Shown here: positions 1 to 7,185 of the stretch, piece by piece
Layout: each line of letters opens with the position of its first letter
Position numbering within the stretch: position 1 is the stretch's first letter
NCBI RefSeq assembly: GCF_900128955.1
Contig: NZ_FQTY01000021.1
Span: forward strand, 1-40,011
Source of the DNA: Tissierella praeacuta DSM 18095
GTDB taxonomy: Bacteria > Bacillota > Clostridia > Tissierellales > Tissierellaceae
Direction: 5' to 3'
Length of the DNA stretch: 40,011 nucleotides
Notes under the pieces: model-generated
Seen by the model: the letters and a program-made list of their open reading frames with translations, nothing else
The model's database searches: none
Told to the model about the DNA's origin: nothing
Position numbers and translations under genes: made by a program

Positions 1-27
1 TTTAATGCAAATTTTGGAGGTGTAAAA

Positions 28-282
28 GTGGAAAATAAAATATGTGAAGAAAGGCATAAAAGAATTGATGAAAAAATATCAGTACATGAAAGAAGAATAA
101 ATAATCATTCTGAAAGACTAGATATAATAGAGAGAGTAAATAGCAGATTAGAAGAAAGGTTAGATGGATTAATCAAGCAGTTAGCATCATTAAATTCCAC
201 AATGAAATGGTTCATGGGATTACTTTTAGGAGGAATAGTATCCTTCTTTTTTTATGCAGTTCAACAAGGATTATTTAAATAG
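28..282 (+). CDS. XhlA-like holin-associated phage protein
   Basis: An 84-residue protein starting at GTG behind a good GGAGGTG ribosome site. Residues 1-60 are charged and heptad-like (many E/R/K, coiled-coil character). A single hydrophobic segment follows at about 60-78, with a short tail. This is the layout of the XhlA/haemolysin family, small membrane proteins that accompany holin and amidase in Gram-positive phage lysis cassettes. It stands just upstream of the amidase gene, which supports a lysis role. The family call rests on architecture and context rather than a catalytic motif. Confidence 0.7.
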   Translation: MENKICEERHKRIDEKISVHERRINNHSERLDIIERVNSRLEERLDGLIKQLASLNSTMKWFMGLLLGGIVSFFFYAVQQGLFK

Positions 283-298
283 AAAGGAAGTGAAATTC

Positions 299-1009
299 AT
301 GGTAAAAGTACACATAGATTTTGGCCATGGGGGAAAGGATCCAGGTGCAGTGGGAAATGGGTTAAAAGAAAAGGATATTACATTATCTGTAGGGTTAAAA
401 ATAGGAGAAATACTAAAAAGGCACAATGTAGAAGTATCATATTCTAGAACAACAGATACATTTATAGAACTATCTGATAGAGCTAAAATGACTAATCAAG
501 CTAAGGCAGATATATTTGTATCAATACATGTCAACTCTGCTACTAATGCATTAGCCAGAGGTGTAGAAACTTTCAGCCATACAGGAAGTTCAAAAGGAGC
601 TATTCTAGCTAAGGATATACAAGATAGCATTGTCCAGGATAAAATATTCACTGTTAATAGAGGAATTAAAACAGCAAATTTTGCAGTTCTAAGATTAACT
701 AAAATGCCAGCTGCATTAGCAGAATTAGGTTTTATCTCAAATTCCGAAGATGCAAAAATATTGAGAAATAAACAATCAGAAATAGCTGAATCAGTAGCTA
801 AAGGAATTCTCAAAAACTTAGGAATAAAATATATTGAGAAACCTAAAGAAAATCAAAATAAAATAAAGGTAAATGTAAAAGGGCAATTGTACCACATGGA
901 TGGATTTATGAAGGACAAGACCAATTATGTTTCTATTAGACAAATAGCTGAAGCCTTGGGATGCAAAGTAGATTGGGATGATAAAACTCAAACGGTGGTG
1001 ATTAAATGA
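299..1009 (+). CDS. Phage N-acetylmuramoyl-L-alanine amidase (endolysin)
   Basis: An Amidase_3-type zinc hydrolase that cuts the amide bond between MurNAc and L-alanine in peptidoglycan. Visible family marks are the zinc histidine in HIDFGHGGKDPGA near the N-terminus, the SIHVNS block, and the catalytic-glutamate block AELGFISNSED. About 45 C-terminal residues (LYHMDGFMKDKTNYVSIRQI onward) resemble a copper-amine-oxidase N-terminal-like wall-targeting repeat. I start at ATG 299 (MVKVHIDFGH), 236 residues, because AAAGGAAGTG lies just upstream; an in-frame ATG at 254 lies inside the previous gene. There is no signal peptide, as expected for a holin-released endolysin. The stop overlaps the next gene's start (ATGA). 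Confidence 0.9.
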   Translation: MVKVHIDFGHGGKDPGAVGNGLKEKDITLSVGLKIGEILKRHNVEVSYSRTTDTFIELSDRAKMTNQAKADIFVSIHVNSATNALARGVETFSHTGSSKGAILAKDIQDSIVQDKIFTVNRGIKTANFAVLRLTKMPAALAELGFISNSEDAKILRNKQSEIAESVAKGILKNLGIKYIEKPKENQNKIKVNVKGQLYHMDGFMKDKTNYVSIRQIAEALGCKVDWDDKTQTVVIK

Positions 1010-1275
1010 TGGACAACTTAACTGAAAAGGATTTACAGGAACTACTTAAATTAAAAAAGAAACAAAAAAAGAAAAATAGATTTTCCAAGTTTATAGTGAC
1101 ATTGGTAATTTTATTAAATGTTATTTTTACATCCGCAGTTCTCTATATATTTTTACAGGTAGGAAATGAACCACAGGTCCTAATAGGTGCCTGGTTTGCT
1201 TTTACCACTGGAGAGTTATGGATGTTATCTAGCATTAAAAAGAAGAAAGTAAAGGAGAATGAAAATGAATATTGA
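1006..1275 (+). CDS. Small phage membrane protein of the lysis cassette
   Basis: An 89-residue protein translationally coupled to the amidase by an ATGA overlap. It has a very basic N-terminal segment (KLKKKQKKKNR, about residues 15-25), then two hydrophobic segments at roughly 27-51 and 56-76, and a charged lysine-rich tail. Two membrane spans with charged ends in this position suggest a holin or holin-partner, but I do not recognise a family. A recognisable holin follows immediately, so this may be an accessory or antiholin-like protein. Confidence 0.6.
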   Translation: MMDNLTEKDLQELLKLKKKQKKKNRFSKFIVTLVILLNVIFTSAVLYIFLQVGNEPQVLIGAWFAFTTGELWMLSSIKKKKVKENENEY

Positions 1276-1573
1276 TATAATTGTAAAAGTAATAATACCT
1301 ATTTTAGGAGCTATCTTAACTTATCTGATAGTTCCTTTTATTAAGTCCAAAACTACAAAGGAACAGAGAGAAAATATATATTTCTGGGTTAAGGTAGCAG
1401 TAGGAGCAGCTGAACAGATTTATAGAGAAAAGGGGGAAGGTAAACTAAAGAAAGAATATGTAGTGGCTTTCCTTACAAGCAAAGGTATAGATATAACTAT
1501 GGAAGAATTAGATGTATTAATTGAATCAGCAGTAAAAGAATTAAACATGATAAAAGATAAGACCCTGGAATAA
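1265..1573 (+). CDS. LLH-family phage holin
   Basis: A 102-residue protein with one N-terminal hydrophobic span (IIVKVIIPILGAILTYLIVP) followed by a soluble helical domain containing VKVAVGAAEQIY and KKEYVVAFLTSKGI. This matches the LLH (phi-LC3/LL-H type) holin family, which forms membrane lesions that release endolysin. An ATG at 1259 sits directly on the AAAGGAG site. The ATG at 1265 has a normal 7-base spacing and gives MNIDIIVK, so I prefer it. It overlaps the end of the preceding gene, and a strong terminator overlaps its own stop codon, closing the lysis operon. Confidence 0.8.
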   Translation: MNIDIIVKVIIPILGAILTYLIVPFIKSKTTKEQRENIYFWVKVAVGAAEQIYREKGEGKLKKEYVVAFLTSKGIDITMEELDVLIESAVKELNMIKDKTLE

Positions 1574-1592
1574 AATCTAGGGTCTTTTTTTG
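1559..1592 (+). terminator. Terminator of the lysis operon
   Basis: Stem AAGACCCT (1559-1566) pairs with AGGGTCTT (1579-1586) and runs into a T tract. It begins inside the last codons of the holin gene. Confidence 0.85.
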
Positions 1593-1663
1593 TTTTTTGA
1601 AATACATAAAGCACTATAAGTGTTCTTATTTCAATATCTATAAAGTTTTTGTAACAGGATGAT

Positions 1664-1697
1664 AAAACAGGTCGTTTTGAACGTCCTGTTTTTATAA
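1664..1697 (+). terminator. Second terminator-like hairpin
   Basis: AAAACAGG-T-CG (1664-1674) pairs with CG-T-CCTGTTTT (1682-1692), with one internal T-T mismatch, followed by a short T/A-rich tail. It isolates the lysis operon from the toxin-antitoxin operon. The rest of the 284-base gap (1574-1857) is AT-rich and holds the TA promoter region and operator. Confidence 0.6.
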
Positions 1698-1805
1698 ATA
1701 TAAATACTTGTTGAAAAATGGATTTTATGGAAGAATTATGTTATATATAGTATATAATATGAGATAAAGCTATTTAGCTACTAAAAAATAATAAATTACA
1801 TAAAA

Positions 1806-1826
1806 TATTAACCAATTAGGTTAATA
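1806..1826. promoter_or_regulatory. Palindromic operator upstream of the toxin-antitoxin pair
   Basis: A perfect inverted repeat: TATTAACC (1806-1813), 5-base spacer AATTA, GGTTAATA (1819-1826). It lies about 30 bases before the toxin start and downstream of several possible -10 boxes in an AT-rich stretch (1711-1760). This is the position and form expected of an autoregulatory operator bound by a HigA-type HTH dimer. Binding is inferred. Confidence 0.65.
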
Positions 1827-1857
1827 ATTATTGCTAAAGGGGGAATAATAGCATATA

Positions 1858-2190
1858 ATGATAGTAGTCATTAAAAATAAAAAATTAGAAAAGATAATTA
1901 ATGACAGAAATAAACTTATCAGAAAATACGGTCCAGAAAATGCAAAACTAATAATTAGAAGGTTAAATGAATTAAAGGCTGCTGATTCCTTAGGAATTAT
2001 AGTTGAATATAGAATTGGTAGATGTCACTCTTTAAGTGGAGATTTAAATGGGAAATATGCCTTAGACTTAGATCATCCAGATAGATTGATTATTAAACCA
2101 GTTTTTGAAGCAAATACAGATTTTAGCAAACTAGATTTGTATGAGGTTAAAGAAGTCATTATTGAGGAGGTGAAAGATTACCATGATTAA
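1858..2190 (+). CDS. RelE/HigB-type toxin
   Basis: A 110-residue basic protein of RelE/ParE-superfamily size, similar to HigB mRNA interferases that cut mRNA in the ribosome. It has two N-terminal helices (KKLEKIINDRNKLIRKYG and NAKLIIRRLNELKAA), then the strand-rich core with CHSLSGDLNGKYALDLDHPDRLII, a HigB-like block. The next gene, which starts 8 bases before this one ends, is a HigA-like HTH protein, so toxin precedes antitoxin as in higBA. The ribosome site (AAAGGGGG) is about 14 bases from ATG 1858, rather far. A palindromic operator lies just upstream. Confidence 0.8.
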   Translation: MIVVIKNKKLEKIINDRNKLIRKYGPENAKLIIRRLNELKAADSLGIIVEYRIGRCHSLSGDLNGKYALDLDHPDRLIIKPVFEANTDFSKLDLYEVKEVIIEEVKDYHD

Positions 2191-3274
2191 AGAAAAAATA
2201 GAATATATTGCCAGCATTGCAGTTCCACCAGGAGAAACTTTAAAGGAACAAATCGACAGCATGGGGATGACGCAAGTTGAACTTGCAAAAAGAACTGGAT
2301 TAACGACTAAGCATATAAATGAAATAATCAAAGGAAAATCACCTATTACTCAAGAAACTTCACTAAAATTAGAATATGTTTTAGGTATACCAGCAAGCTT
2401 TTGGAATAATCTAGAAGCTAATTACCAGGAAACAAAGGCTAGAATAAAAGCTAGGGAAGAAATAAATAATGAAATGGTAATTGCACGAGAAGTACCATAT
2501 CCTGAAATAGCTAAATTAGGATGGATTCCTAGCACTAGAGACATAGAAGAAAAAGTAATGAATCTAAGAACATTTTTTGGAGTAGCTTCATTAAATCTGC
2601 TTCCGGAAACAATAAAAGGCGCTTTTGCGTTTAGAATATCTGAGAAGTATGAAGCATCTAATTATTCCTTAGCTACATGGTTAAGAAAAGGTGAAATTGA
2701 AGCTGAAAGGATAGCAACAGAAACTTTTAATAAAAGCAAACTTAAAAAATTAATACCTAAATTTAGAGAATTAACATTAGAAGCACCGGATGTATTTTAT
2801 CCTAAAATGGTCGAATTATGTGCCTCTTGTGGAATTGCTCTAGTTTTAGTTCCGCATATTTCAAAAACTTATGCTTGTGGTGCAACAAATTGGGTAAAAT
2901 CAGATAGAGCAATAGTTCAGTTAAGTGTTCGCGGTGCGCGTGCAGATATTTTTTGGTTTACTTTTTTCCATGAAATCGCACATATAATATTGCATGATAG
3001 AAAAGAATTTCACTTACAAGAATCTAAAAGTGGTGTCTGTATTGAAGATGAAGCTGATAACCAGGCTGGAAATTGGTTAATACCTCCAGAAGAGTATGGT
3101 AAGTTTGTTAGCACAGCTAGTTATTCTCATAGAGAAAACATACTATTATTTGCAGAACAAATAGATATACACCCTTGCATAGTCGTTGGAAGATTATTAC
3201 ATGATAAAAAGATTGAATATCATCAATATAATGATTTAAGACCATCTTTCGTTATTGTTTCAAATAAAAAATGA
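2183..3274 (+). CDS. HigA-type HTH antitoxin fused to ImmA/IrrE metallopeptidase
   Basis: A 363-residue, two-part protein. Residues about 16-70 form a HigA-type Xre helix-turn-helix (TQVELAKRTGLTTKHINEII). Residues about 200-310 carry an ImmA/IrrE zinc-protease domain with FFHEIAHIILH (H263, E264, H267) and a downstream EDEADNQAGNWLIP block that should supply the third ligand. The gene overlaps the toxin by 8 bases and has its own GAGGAGGTG site. Known single-domain HigA antitoxins lack the protease. Here the HTH probably represses the operon and neutralises the toxin, while the protease may cleave a partner or itself on a signal; that last point is inference. It could also act as a phage-type repressor/anti-repressor. 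Confidence 0.8.
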   Translation: MIKEKIEYIASIAVPPGETLKEQIDSMGMTQVELAKRTGLTTKHINEIIKGKSPITQETSLKLEYVLGIPASFWNNLEANYQETKARIKAREEINNEMVIAREVPYPEIAKLGWIPSTRDIEEKVMNLRTFFGVASLNLLPETIKGAFAFRISEKYEASNYSLATWLRKGEIEAERIATETFNKSKLKKLIPKFRELTLEAPDVFYPKMVELCASCGIALVLVPHISKTYACGATNWVKSDRAIVQLSVRGARADIFWFTFFHEIAHIILHDRKEFHLQESKSGVCIEDEADNQAGNWLIPPEEYGKFVSTASYSHRENILLFAEQIDIHPCIVVGRLLHDKKIEYHQYNDLRPSFVIVSNKK

Positions 3275-3328
3275 TAGAAGCACTTTATTGAAAAAGGGCA
3301 AATTTTCCTAGAACATTAAGAGTTATTT

Positions 3329-3357
3329 GACCAGGATTGAGATCCTGGTCTGTTTTT
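3329..3357 (+). terminator. Terminator of the toxin-antitoxin operon
   Basis: Stem GACCAGGAT (3329-3337) and ATCCTGGTC (3342-3350) with a 4-base loop, followed by TGTTTTTCTG. It closes the toxin/antitoxin transcript before the attachment region. Confidence 0.85.
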
Positions 3358-3378
3358 CTGTCCTAAAATCTGTCCTAA
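3358..3378. repeat. Two short direct repeats near the attachment site
   Basis: CTGTCCTAA occurs at 3358-3366 and again at 3370-3378, 12 bases apart, about 125 bases from the tRNA-derived core. Closely spaced direct repeats beside an att core are typical of integrase arm-type sites, but nothing in the window confirms that use. Confidence 0.35.
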
Positions 3379-3501
3379 CGTATTTTAAAATAATAAAAAA
3401 TGATATATAATAGTAAAGTACAAAAATAAGAAATAAGCATTTTGCTACATTTAAGACTAGATATTGATTGATAGAGTGTTATGTTTGGAGGTTGTATAGA
3501 A

Positions 3502-3546
3502 CTGCAAAACCTTTACTCCCCAGTTCAAATCTGGGTGGCGCCTCCA
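3502..3546 (+). other. tRNA-Cys 3'-half remnant, probable attR core
   Basis: The 45 bases from CTGCAAA match the 3' half of a bacterial tRNA-Cys: anticodon loop CTGCAAA with anticodon GCA, 3' anticodon strand, T arm CCCAG-TTCAAAT-CTGGG, acceptor strand TGGCGCC, then TCCA. The 5' half is missing: the bases before it (TATAGAA) do not pair with ACCTT, and no GGCGCCA acceptor 5' strand precedes it. This is what integration of a phage into the tRNA 3' half leaves at the end far from the integrase-restored tRNA. The remnant is followed by what looks like the tRNA's own terminator. Confidence 0.8.
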
Positions 3547-3551
3547 TAGCA

Positions 3552-3581
3552 CTCTAGAATCAAAGATTCTAGGGTTTTTTT
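3552..3581 (+). terminator. Terminator after the tRNA-Cys remnant
   Basis: Stem CTAGAATC (3554-3561) and GATTCTAG (3565-3572) with an AAA loop, then seven Ts. It probably terminated the original tRNA-Cys transcript. The 3275-3601 gap otherwise holds the TA terminator, the direct repeats and the att remnant. Confidence 0.8.
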
Positions 3582-3601
3582 ATTTCAATTGAGGTGAGTT
3601 T

Positions 3602-4342
3602 ATGAATCCATTTATTCCATTAAAAGAGGCTAATATAGCTATAGTAGATGGTAGGATAGATAAAGAGATAGAAAAAAATTTAAAAAGAATGAACTTAAAA
3701 ATAATTAAAACCATAAAATGTAATGAAGTACATGAAAGTATTTCCTATCATCCAGATATAGTAATTCATCCAATAAACCATAATACATTAATTATTGCAC
3801 CTAATGTTTTTGAATATTATGAAGAAAATTTAAGTAATGTGGGTATAAATTTAATCAAAGGAGAAAAAAATTTAAGTAGTAAATATCCAGACGACATTGC
3901 ATATAATGTAGGAAGACTAAGAGGAATTGCAATTCACAATTTTAAATATACAGATGAAATCTTAAAATTTTATTTAAAAAAGGAAAATATTGATTTTGTA
4001 AATGTAAATCAAGGCTATACAAAATGTTCCTTAGCTGTAGTAGGAGAAGATTCAGCTATAACAGCCGATTATCCTATATATAAAAAGCTAAGTTCTCTTG
4101 GCTATAGGATTTTATTAATAGAACCAGGATATGTATCATTAGAAGGACAAAACTATGGATTTATAGGTGGTACAAATGGAAGTTTATGTAATGGAAAATC
4201 TATTATATCTGGAAGTATAGATGAGCATCCTAATAAAGATGATATTTTAAAATTTTTTGCTGAAAATAATACAAATTTGGAAACTCTATCGACAAAAGAT
4301 GTGCTAGATATTGGTACTATAATTACTCTATATTGCCATTAG
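3602..4342 (+). CDS. DUF6873-like protein of unknown function
   Basis: A 246-residue soluble protein without signal or membrane segments, starting at ATG behind GAGGTG. Blocks with repeated glycines and acidic residues (CSLAVVGEDSAITAD, YGFIGGTNGSLCNGK, ISGSIDEHPNKDDI) recall the clostridial DUF6873 family, predicted to have a fold related to guanidino-group-modifying enzymes. The cysteine-containing block near residue 200 might be functional. I cannot assign a reaction. It is the first chromosomal gene beyond the prophage boundary and lies upstream of ytxC, with its own short leader. Confidence 0.6.
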   Translation: MNPFIPLKEANIAIVDGRIDKEIEKNLKRMNLKIIKTIKCNEVHESISYHPDIVIHPINHNTLIIAPNVFEYYEENLSNVGINLIKGEKNLSSKYPDDIAYNVGRLRGIAIHNFKYTDEILKFYLKKENIDFVNVNQGYTKCSLAVVGEDSAITADYPIYKKLSSLGYRILLIEPGYVSLEGQNYGFIGGTNGSLCNGKSIISGSIDEHPNKDDILKFFAENNTNLETLSTKDVLDIGTIITLYCH

Positions 4343-4408
4343 AGTAAGTCTTTATATTGTATATGTCTACTCTCTAAGTACATACTACTAAAAGAAGGGA
4401 GTGATACA

Positions 4409-5260
4409 ATGCAAGTTATAAAAATTGGTGGGAATGTAAATAAAGACGAAGTAATAAATTTAATAAATAGGTATTTTTCTAACTCCAAGGTAAGTATTCA
4501 AGAGGAAGAATATGAAGGAAGATATGAATTTTCACTTTCTTTGGGAAATAAGAAAAGTTTGGAAGATATTGCTTTTTATAGAGCTATAGCTAATTTAGTG
4601 CAGGATATTATCTTAGAAATATATATTAAATCAATAATAAAAGATAGAGTAATAAAAATATGTGGAGACTATTCATCAGAAGATAGGGAAGAGATAGTTA
4701 AAGCAACTCATTCTACAATAATGAGTGAAAATTATTATGTAAAAGAAAAAAATATTCTTAATGAAGAAATTCTAAATCATTTAATTGAAAATAACATTAT
4801 ATTAATAGATGGATTTATGAATTTTAGATTAAGAAGGTTTATGTATATATTAGATATTTCCATAGAAAAGGCCATAGGCGAATTTGAAATAGAAAGAGAG
4901 TATCTAGAGTTTTTAAATATGCTTCAATATTTTGTAGATATACAAGAGCCTAGATATGAACTAATTAATGTTATAATTAAAGATAATGATTATTTTTTAT
5001 TAGATGAGGGCAATAATATAATTGAAAATGGTTTGTTAGAGTATGCACCAGATGATAAATGGTATGAAGATATAAGCAAAGCTGATCTTCTTGTTAGTTC
5101 GCTAATAGTTCTTTCTCCTATAAAATTAATAGTGCATGTAGAGGAAGGAAAAGAAAAAGAACTAGTCAATGTTATTTGTCAAGTCTTTAGAGATAAAGTA
5201 CAAATTTGTGATGGATGTGAAGTTTGTAAACTAAAGACAAAGTTAAAAAAGGGTAAGTAA
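4409..5260 (+). CDS. ytxC: YtxC-like putative sporulation protein
   Basis: A 283-residue protein resembling the Spore_YtxC family: a mixed N-terminal region, a helical middle with NFRLRRFMYILDISIEKAI, and a C-terminal half ending in CDGCEVCKLKTKLKKGK with three cysteines. In Bacillus and many clostridia ytxC lies next to thrS; here it is two genes upstream of thrS, supporting the call. The family's molecular role is not established beyond its link to sporulating bacteria. It starts at ATG behind AGAAGGGAGTG, and a terminator follows directly. Confidence 0.75.
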   Translation: MQVIKIGGNVNKDEVINLINRYFSNSKVSIQEEEYEGRYEFSLSLGNKKSLEDIAFYRAIANLVQDIILEIYIKSIIKDRVIKICGDYSSEDREEIVKATHSTIMSENYYVKEKNILNEEILNHLIENNIILIDGFMNFRLRRFMYILDISIEKAIGEFEIEREYLEFLNMLQYFVDIQEPRYELINVIIKDNDYFLLDEGNNIIENGLLEYAPDDKWYEDISKADLLVSSLIVLSPIKLIVHVEEGKEKELVNVICQVFRDKVQICDGCEVCKLKTKLKKGK

Positions 5261-5262
5261 AG

Positions 5263-5290
5263 AGAAGTTGATTAGATCAGCTTCTTTTTT
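5263..5290 (+). terminator. Terminator after ytxC
   Basis: AGAAGTTGAT pairs with ATCAGCTTCT (one G-U pair) around a 3-base loop, then TTTTTT. It separates ytxC from the synthetase gene that follows. Confidence 0.8.
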
Positions 5291-5362
5291 AGTAAATAAG
5301 AGATTGGAAAATATTAATATATTTGTTATTATAATATAAAAGGATACATATGGAGGGTTATT

Positions 5363-6673
5363 ATGAGTAAAGATATAGTTAAACCATCAATTTTACCAGG
5401 ATTTATGGAATTAATACCAACGGATCAAATTTTATTTAATAAAATGTTAGATATTATTAGGAAGAATTATGAGAAGTTTGGATTTCTTCCTGTAGATACT
5501 CCTGTTATAGAAAAAACAGAGGTGCTTTTGGCTAAAGGTGGAGGAGAAACTGAAAAACAAATTTATAGGTTTGAAAAAGGAAGTACGGATATGTCGTTGA
5601 GATTCGATTTGACTGTACCTTTAGCAAGATATGTAGCGGGGCATTATTCTGAGCTAAATTTTCCATTTAGAAGATATCAAATTGGAAAAGTATATAGGGG
5701 AGAGAGAAACCAAAAAGGTAGATTTAGAGAATTCTATCAATGCGATATAGATATAATAGGGAATGGGACACTTGATATAATAAATGATGCGGAGATACCT
5801 TCTGTTATTTATTCTACTTTTAAAGAGTTAGGATTTGAAGAATTTACTATAAAGATAAATAATAGAAAGATATTAAATGGATTTTTTCAAAGCATCAATA
5901 TAGAAGATTCAGCCTCTGTACTTAGAGCAGTAGATAAATTAGATAAAATAGGAATAGAGGGTGTAGAAAAGGAACTTGAAGACTTTGGAATTAGTAAGGA
6001 CATAGTAGGTAAGATTAAAGAGTTTATTAGTATAAAGGGAAATAATCAAGAAATACTATCAAGGCTTAGAGAATTAGAAATTGATAATGAGGTATTTATA
6101 GAAGGATTGGAAGAATTAACCACAGTAATTAAATATGTAGAATTATTTGGTGTACCAGAGGATAATTATGCAATAGATTTAACCATTGCTAGGGGACTTG
6201 ATTATTACACTGGAACTGTATATGAAACTTTTTTAGATAATCATTTATCAATAGGTTCTGTTTGTTCTGGGGGAAGATATGATGACTTAGCTACTCATTA
6301 TACAAAACAAAAGTTACCAGGAGTGGGTATTTGTATAGGTCTTACTAGACTTTTCTATCAGTTAATGGAAGCTAGTATTATTAAATCTACTGATAATTCT
6401 CTGACTACAGTATTGGTTATTCCAATGAAAGGTTATATGGATAATGGTGTTGAAGTGACTAATGAGTTGAGAAGGGAAGGTATACATACACAAATATACC
6501 TGGAATCAGGAAAGATGGGAAAAATATTCAATTATGCAGATAAATTAAATATTCCTTATGTAATAGTAATAGGTCAAGAAGAGGTTGAAAATAAAGCTTA
6601 TTCTTTTAGAGATATGAAGACTGGAGAACAAAAAAGTCTTTCATTAGAAGAGATAATAAAATGTTTAAAATAA
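5363..6673 (+). CDS. hisS: Histidyl-tRNA synthetase
   Basis: A 436-residue class II synthetase that charges tRNA-His. Motif 2 is FRRYQIGKVYRGERNQKGRF (about 102-121). The histidine-specific HisA motif is RGLDYYTGTVYE (277-288), with a second block SVCSGGRYD (299-307). Motif 3 is PGVGICIGLTRL (319-330). An anticodon-binding domain fills about 345-436, so this is the full enzyme and not the shorter HisZ regulator. The insertion between motif 2 and HisA is longer than in the E. coli-like form, resembling an alternative HisRS lineage, so a second hisS could exist elsewhere in the genome. It starts at ATG behind GGAGGG. The 100-base upstream gap has no T-box; a weak TTGGAA-17-TATTAT promoter (5304-5332) is possible. 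Confidence 0.9.
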   Translation: MSKDIVKPSILPGFMELIPTDQILFNKMLDIIRKNYEKFGFLPVDTPVIEKTEVLLAKGGGETEKQIYRFEKGSTDMSLRFDLTVPLARYVAGHYSELNFPFRRYQIGKVYRGERNQKGRFREFYQCDIDIIGNGTLDIINDAEIPSVIYSTFKELGFEEFTIKINNRKILNGFFQSINIEDSASVLRAVDKLDKIGIEGVEKELEDFGISKDIVGKIKEFISIKGNNQEILSRLRELEIDNEVFIEGLEELTTVIKYVELFGVPEDNYAIDLTIARGLDYYTGTVYETFLDNHLSIGSVCSGGRYDDLATHYTKQKLPGVGICIGLTRLFYQLMEASIIKSTDNSLTTVLVIPMKGYMDNGVEVTNELRREGIHTQIYLESGKMGKIFNYADKLNIPYVIVIGQEEVENKAYSFRDMKTGEQKSLSLEEIIKCLK

Positions 6674-6704
6674 TAAAAACTATGGTATAATATGAGTAAT
6701 TATC

Positions 6705-6733
6705 TTGACAGATAGATATGATAGTGTTAAAAT
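6705..6733 (+). promoter_or_regulatory. Promoter of the thrS T-box leader
   Basis: TTGACA (6705-6710), 17-base spacer, TAAAAT (6728-6733). It lies shortly before the first T-box stem, so transcription should start near 6740. Confidence 0.75.
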
Positions 6734-6754
6734 ATATTTTACTTTAATATCATA

Positions 6755-6978
6755 GGTGTTGATGGGAAGAGTAATATATTATTTCCATTTAGAGAGAGAA
6801 GATCATGGCTGAAAATCTTCTTATGAGAAAGATATATGAAAACTACCCCTGAACCGAATCCAACTGAAGGATTTCCGCTTATTAGCGTTATTTATATATG
6901 AGAAGTAATTAGGGTGGAACCACGAAATTTAACCTTTCGTCCCTACATAGAAATATGTAGGAACGAAAGGTTTTTTTA
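6755..6978 (+). ncRNA. Threonine T-box riboswitch (thrS leader)
   Basis: A complete T-box. Stem I shows the AGAGAGA distal element (6791-6797) and a GGCTGAAA loop. The specifier region reads GAA-ACT-ACC before CCTGAAC; ACT (6842-6844) and the neighbouring ACC are both Thr codons, agreeing with the downstream gene. The conserved T-box sequence AGGGTGGAACCACGA is at 6911-6925; its TGGA bulge would pair with a tRNA discriminator U. The terminator stem AACCTTTCGT/ACGAAAGGTT (6931-6971) runs into seven Ts. Uncharged tRNA-Thr should stabilise the antiterminator and switch on thrS. Confidence 0.93.
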
Positions 6979-6979
6979 T

Positions 6980-7016
6980 GACCTAACACAACGAGCGTAG
7001 GGAGTTGATGTAGGTC
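6980..7016 (+). repeat. Hairpin repeat, copy 1 (thrS leader)
   Basis: An imperfect palindrome between the T-box terminator and thrS: outer arms GACCTA/TAGGTC, inner arms CAAC/GTTG, loop GAGCGTAGGGA. A related copy lies at 39925-39962 in the rRNA leader. The similarity continues for about 20 bases (…CCAAATCC). A second, smaller hairpin with a similar loop (TAC-GAGCAAAGTGA-GTA) follows near 7039-7053. The rest of the gap to thrS (7054-7170) shows no ORF that I can support. Confidence 0.65.
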
Positions 7017-7185
7017 AAACACAAGGAACGCCAAATCCATACGAGCAAAGTGAGTAAATAAATGAATTTGTGCAGTTAGACTGTGGAGAATGATTAATCT
7101 AGGGAAGGATAGTGAGATTTAGCAGGTTAACTGTGAATTGCTTAAGTGGGCTATGACTATTAATTAAAAAATAGGAGGAATAGAA

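Larger units (their letters stand above)
1..3546. mobile_element. Right end of a prophage (partial)
   Basis: This stretch holds a phage lysis cassette (XhlA-like protein, amidase, small membrane protein, LLH holin) and then a toxin-antitoxin pair, a usual lysogeny-end cargo. It stops at a truncated tRNA-Cys 3' half, a classic tyrosine-integrase attachment site. The genes after 3546 are ordinary clostridial chromosomal genes. The integrase, structural genes and intact tRNA-Cys would lie left of the window. That the whole stretch is one prophage is inferred from gene content and the tRNA remnant; no integrase is visible here. Confidence 0.75.

Noticed and set aside
254-298. Longer amidase from ATG 254
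   Set aside because: These codons lie inside the preceding gene and before the ribosome site; ATG 299 gives the normal Amidase_3 start.
3480-3546. An intact tRNA-Cys gene
   Set aside because: The D arm, 5' anticodon strand and 5' acceptor strand cannot be formed from the preceding bases; only the 3' half is present.
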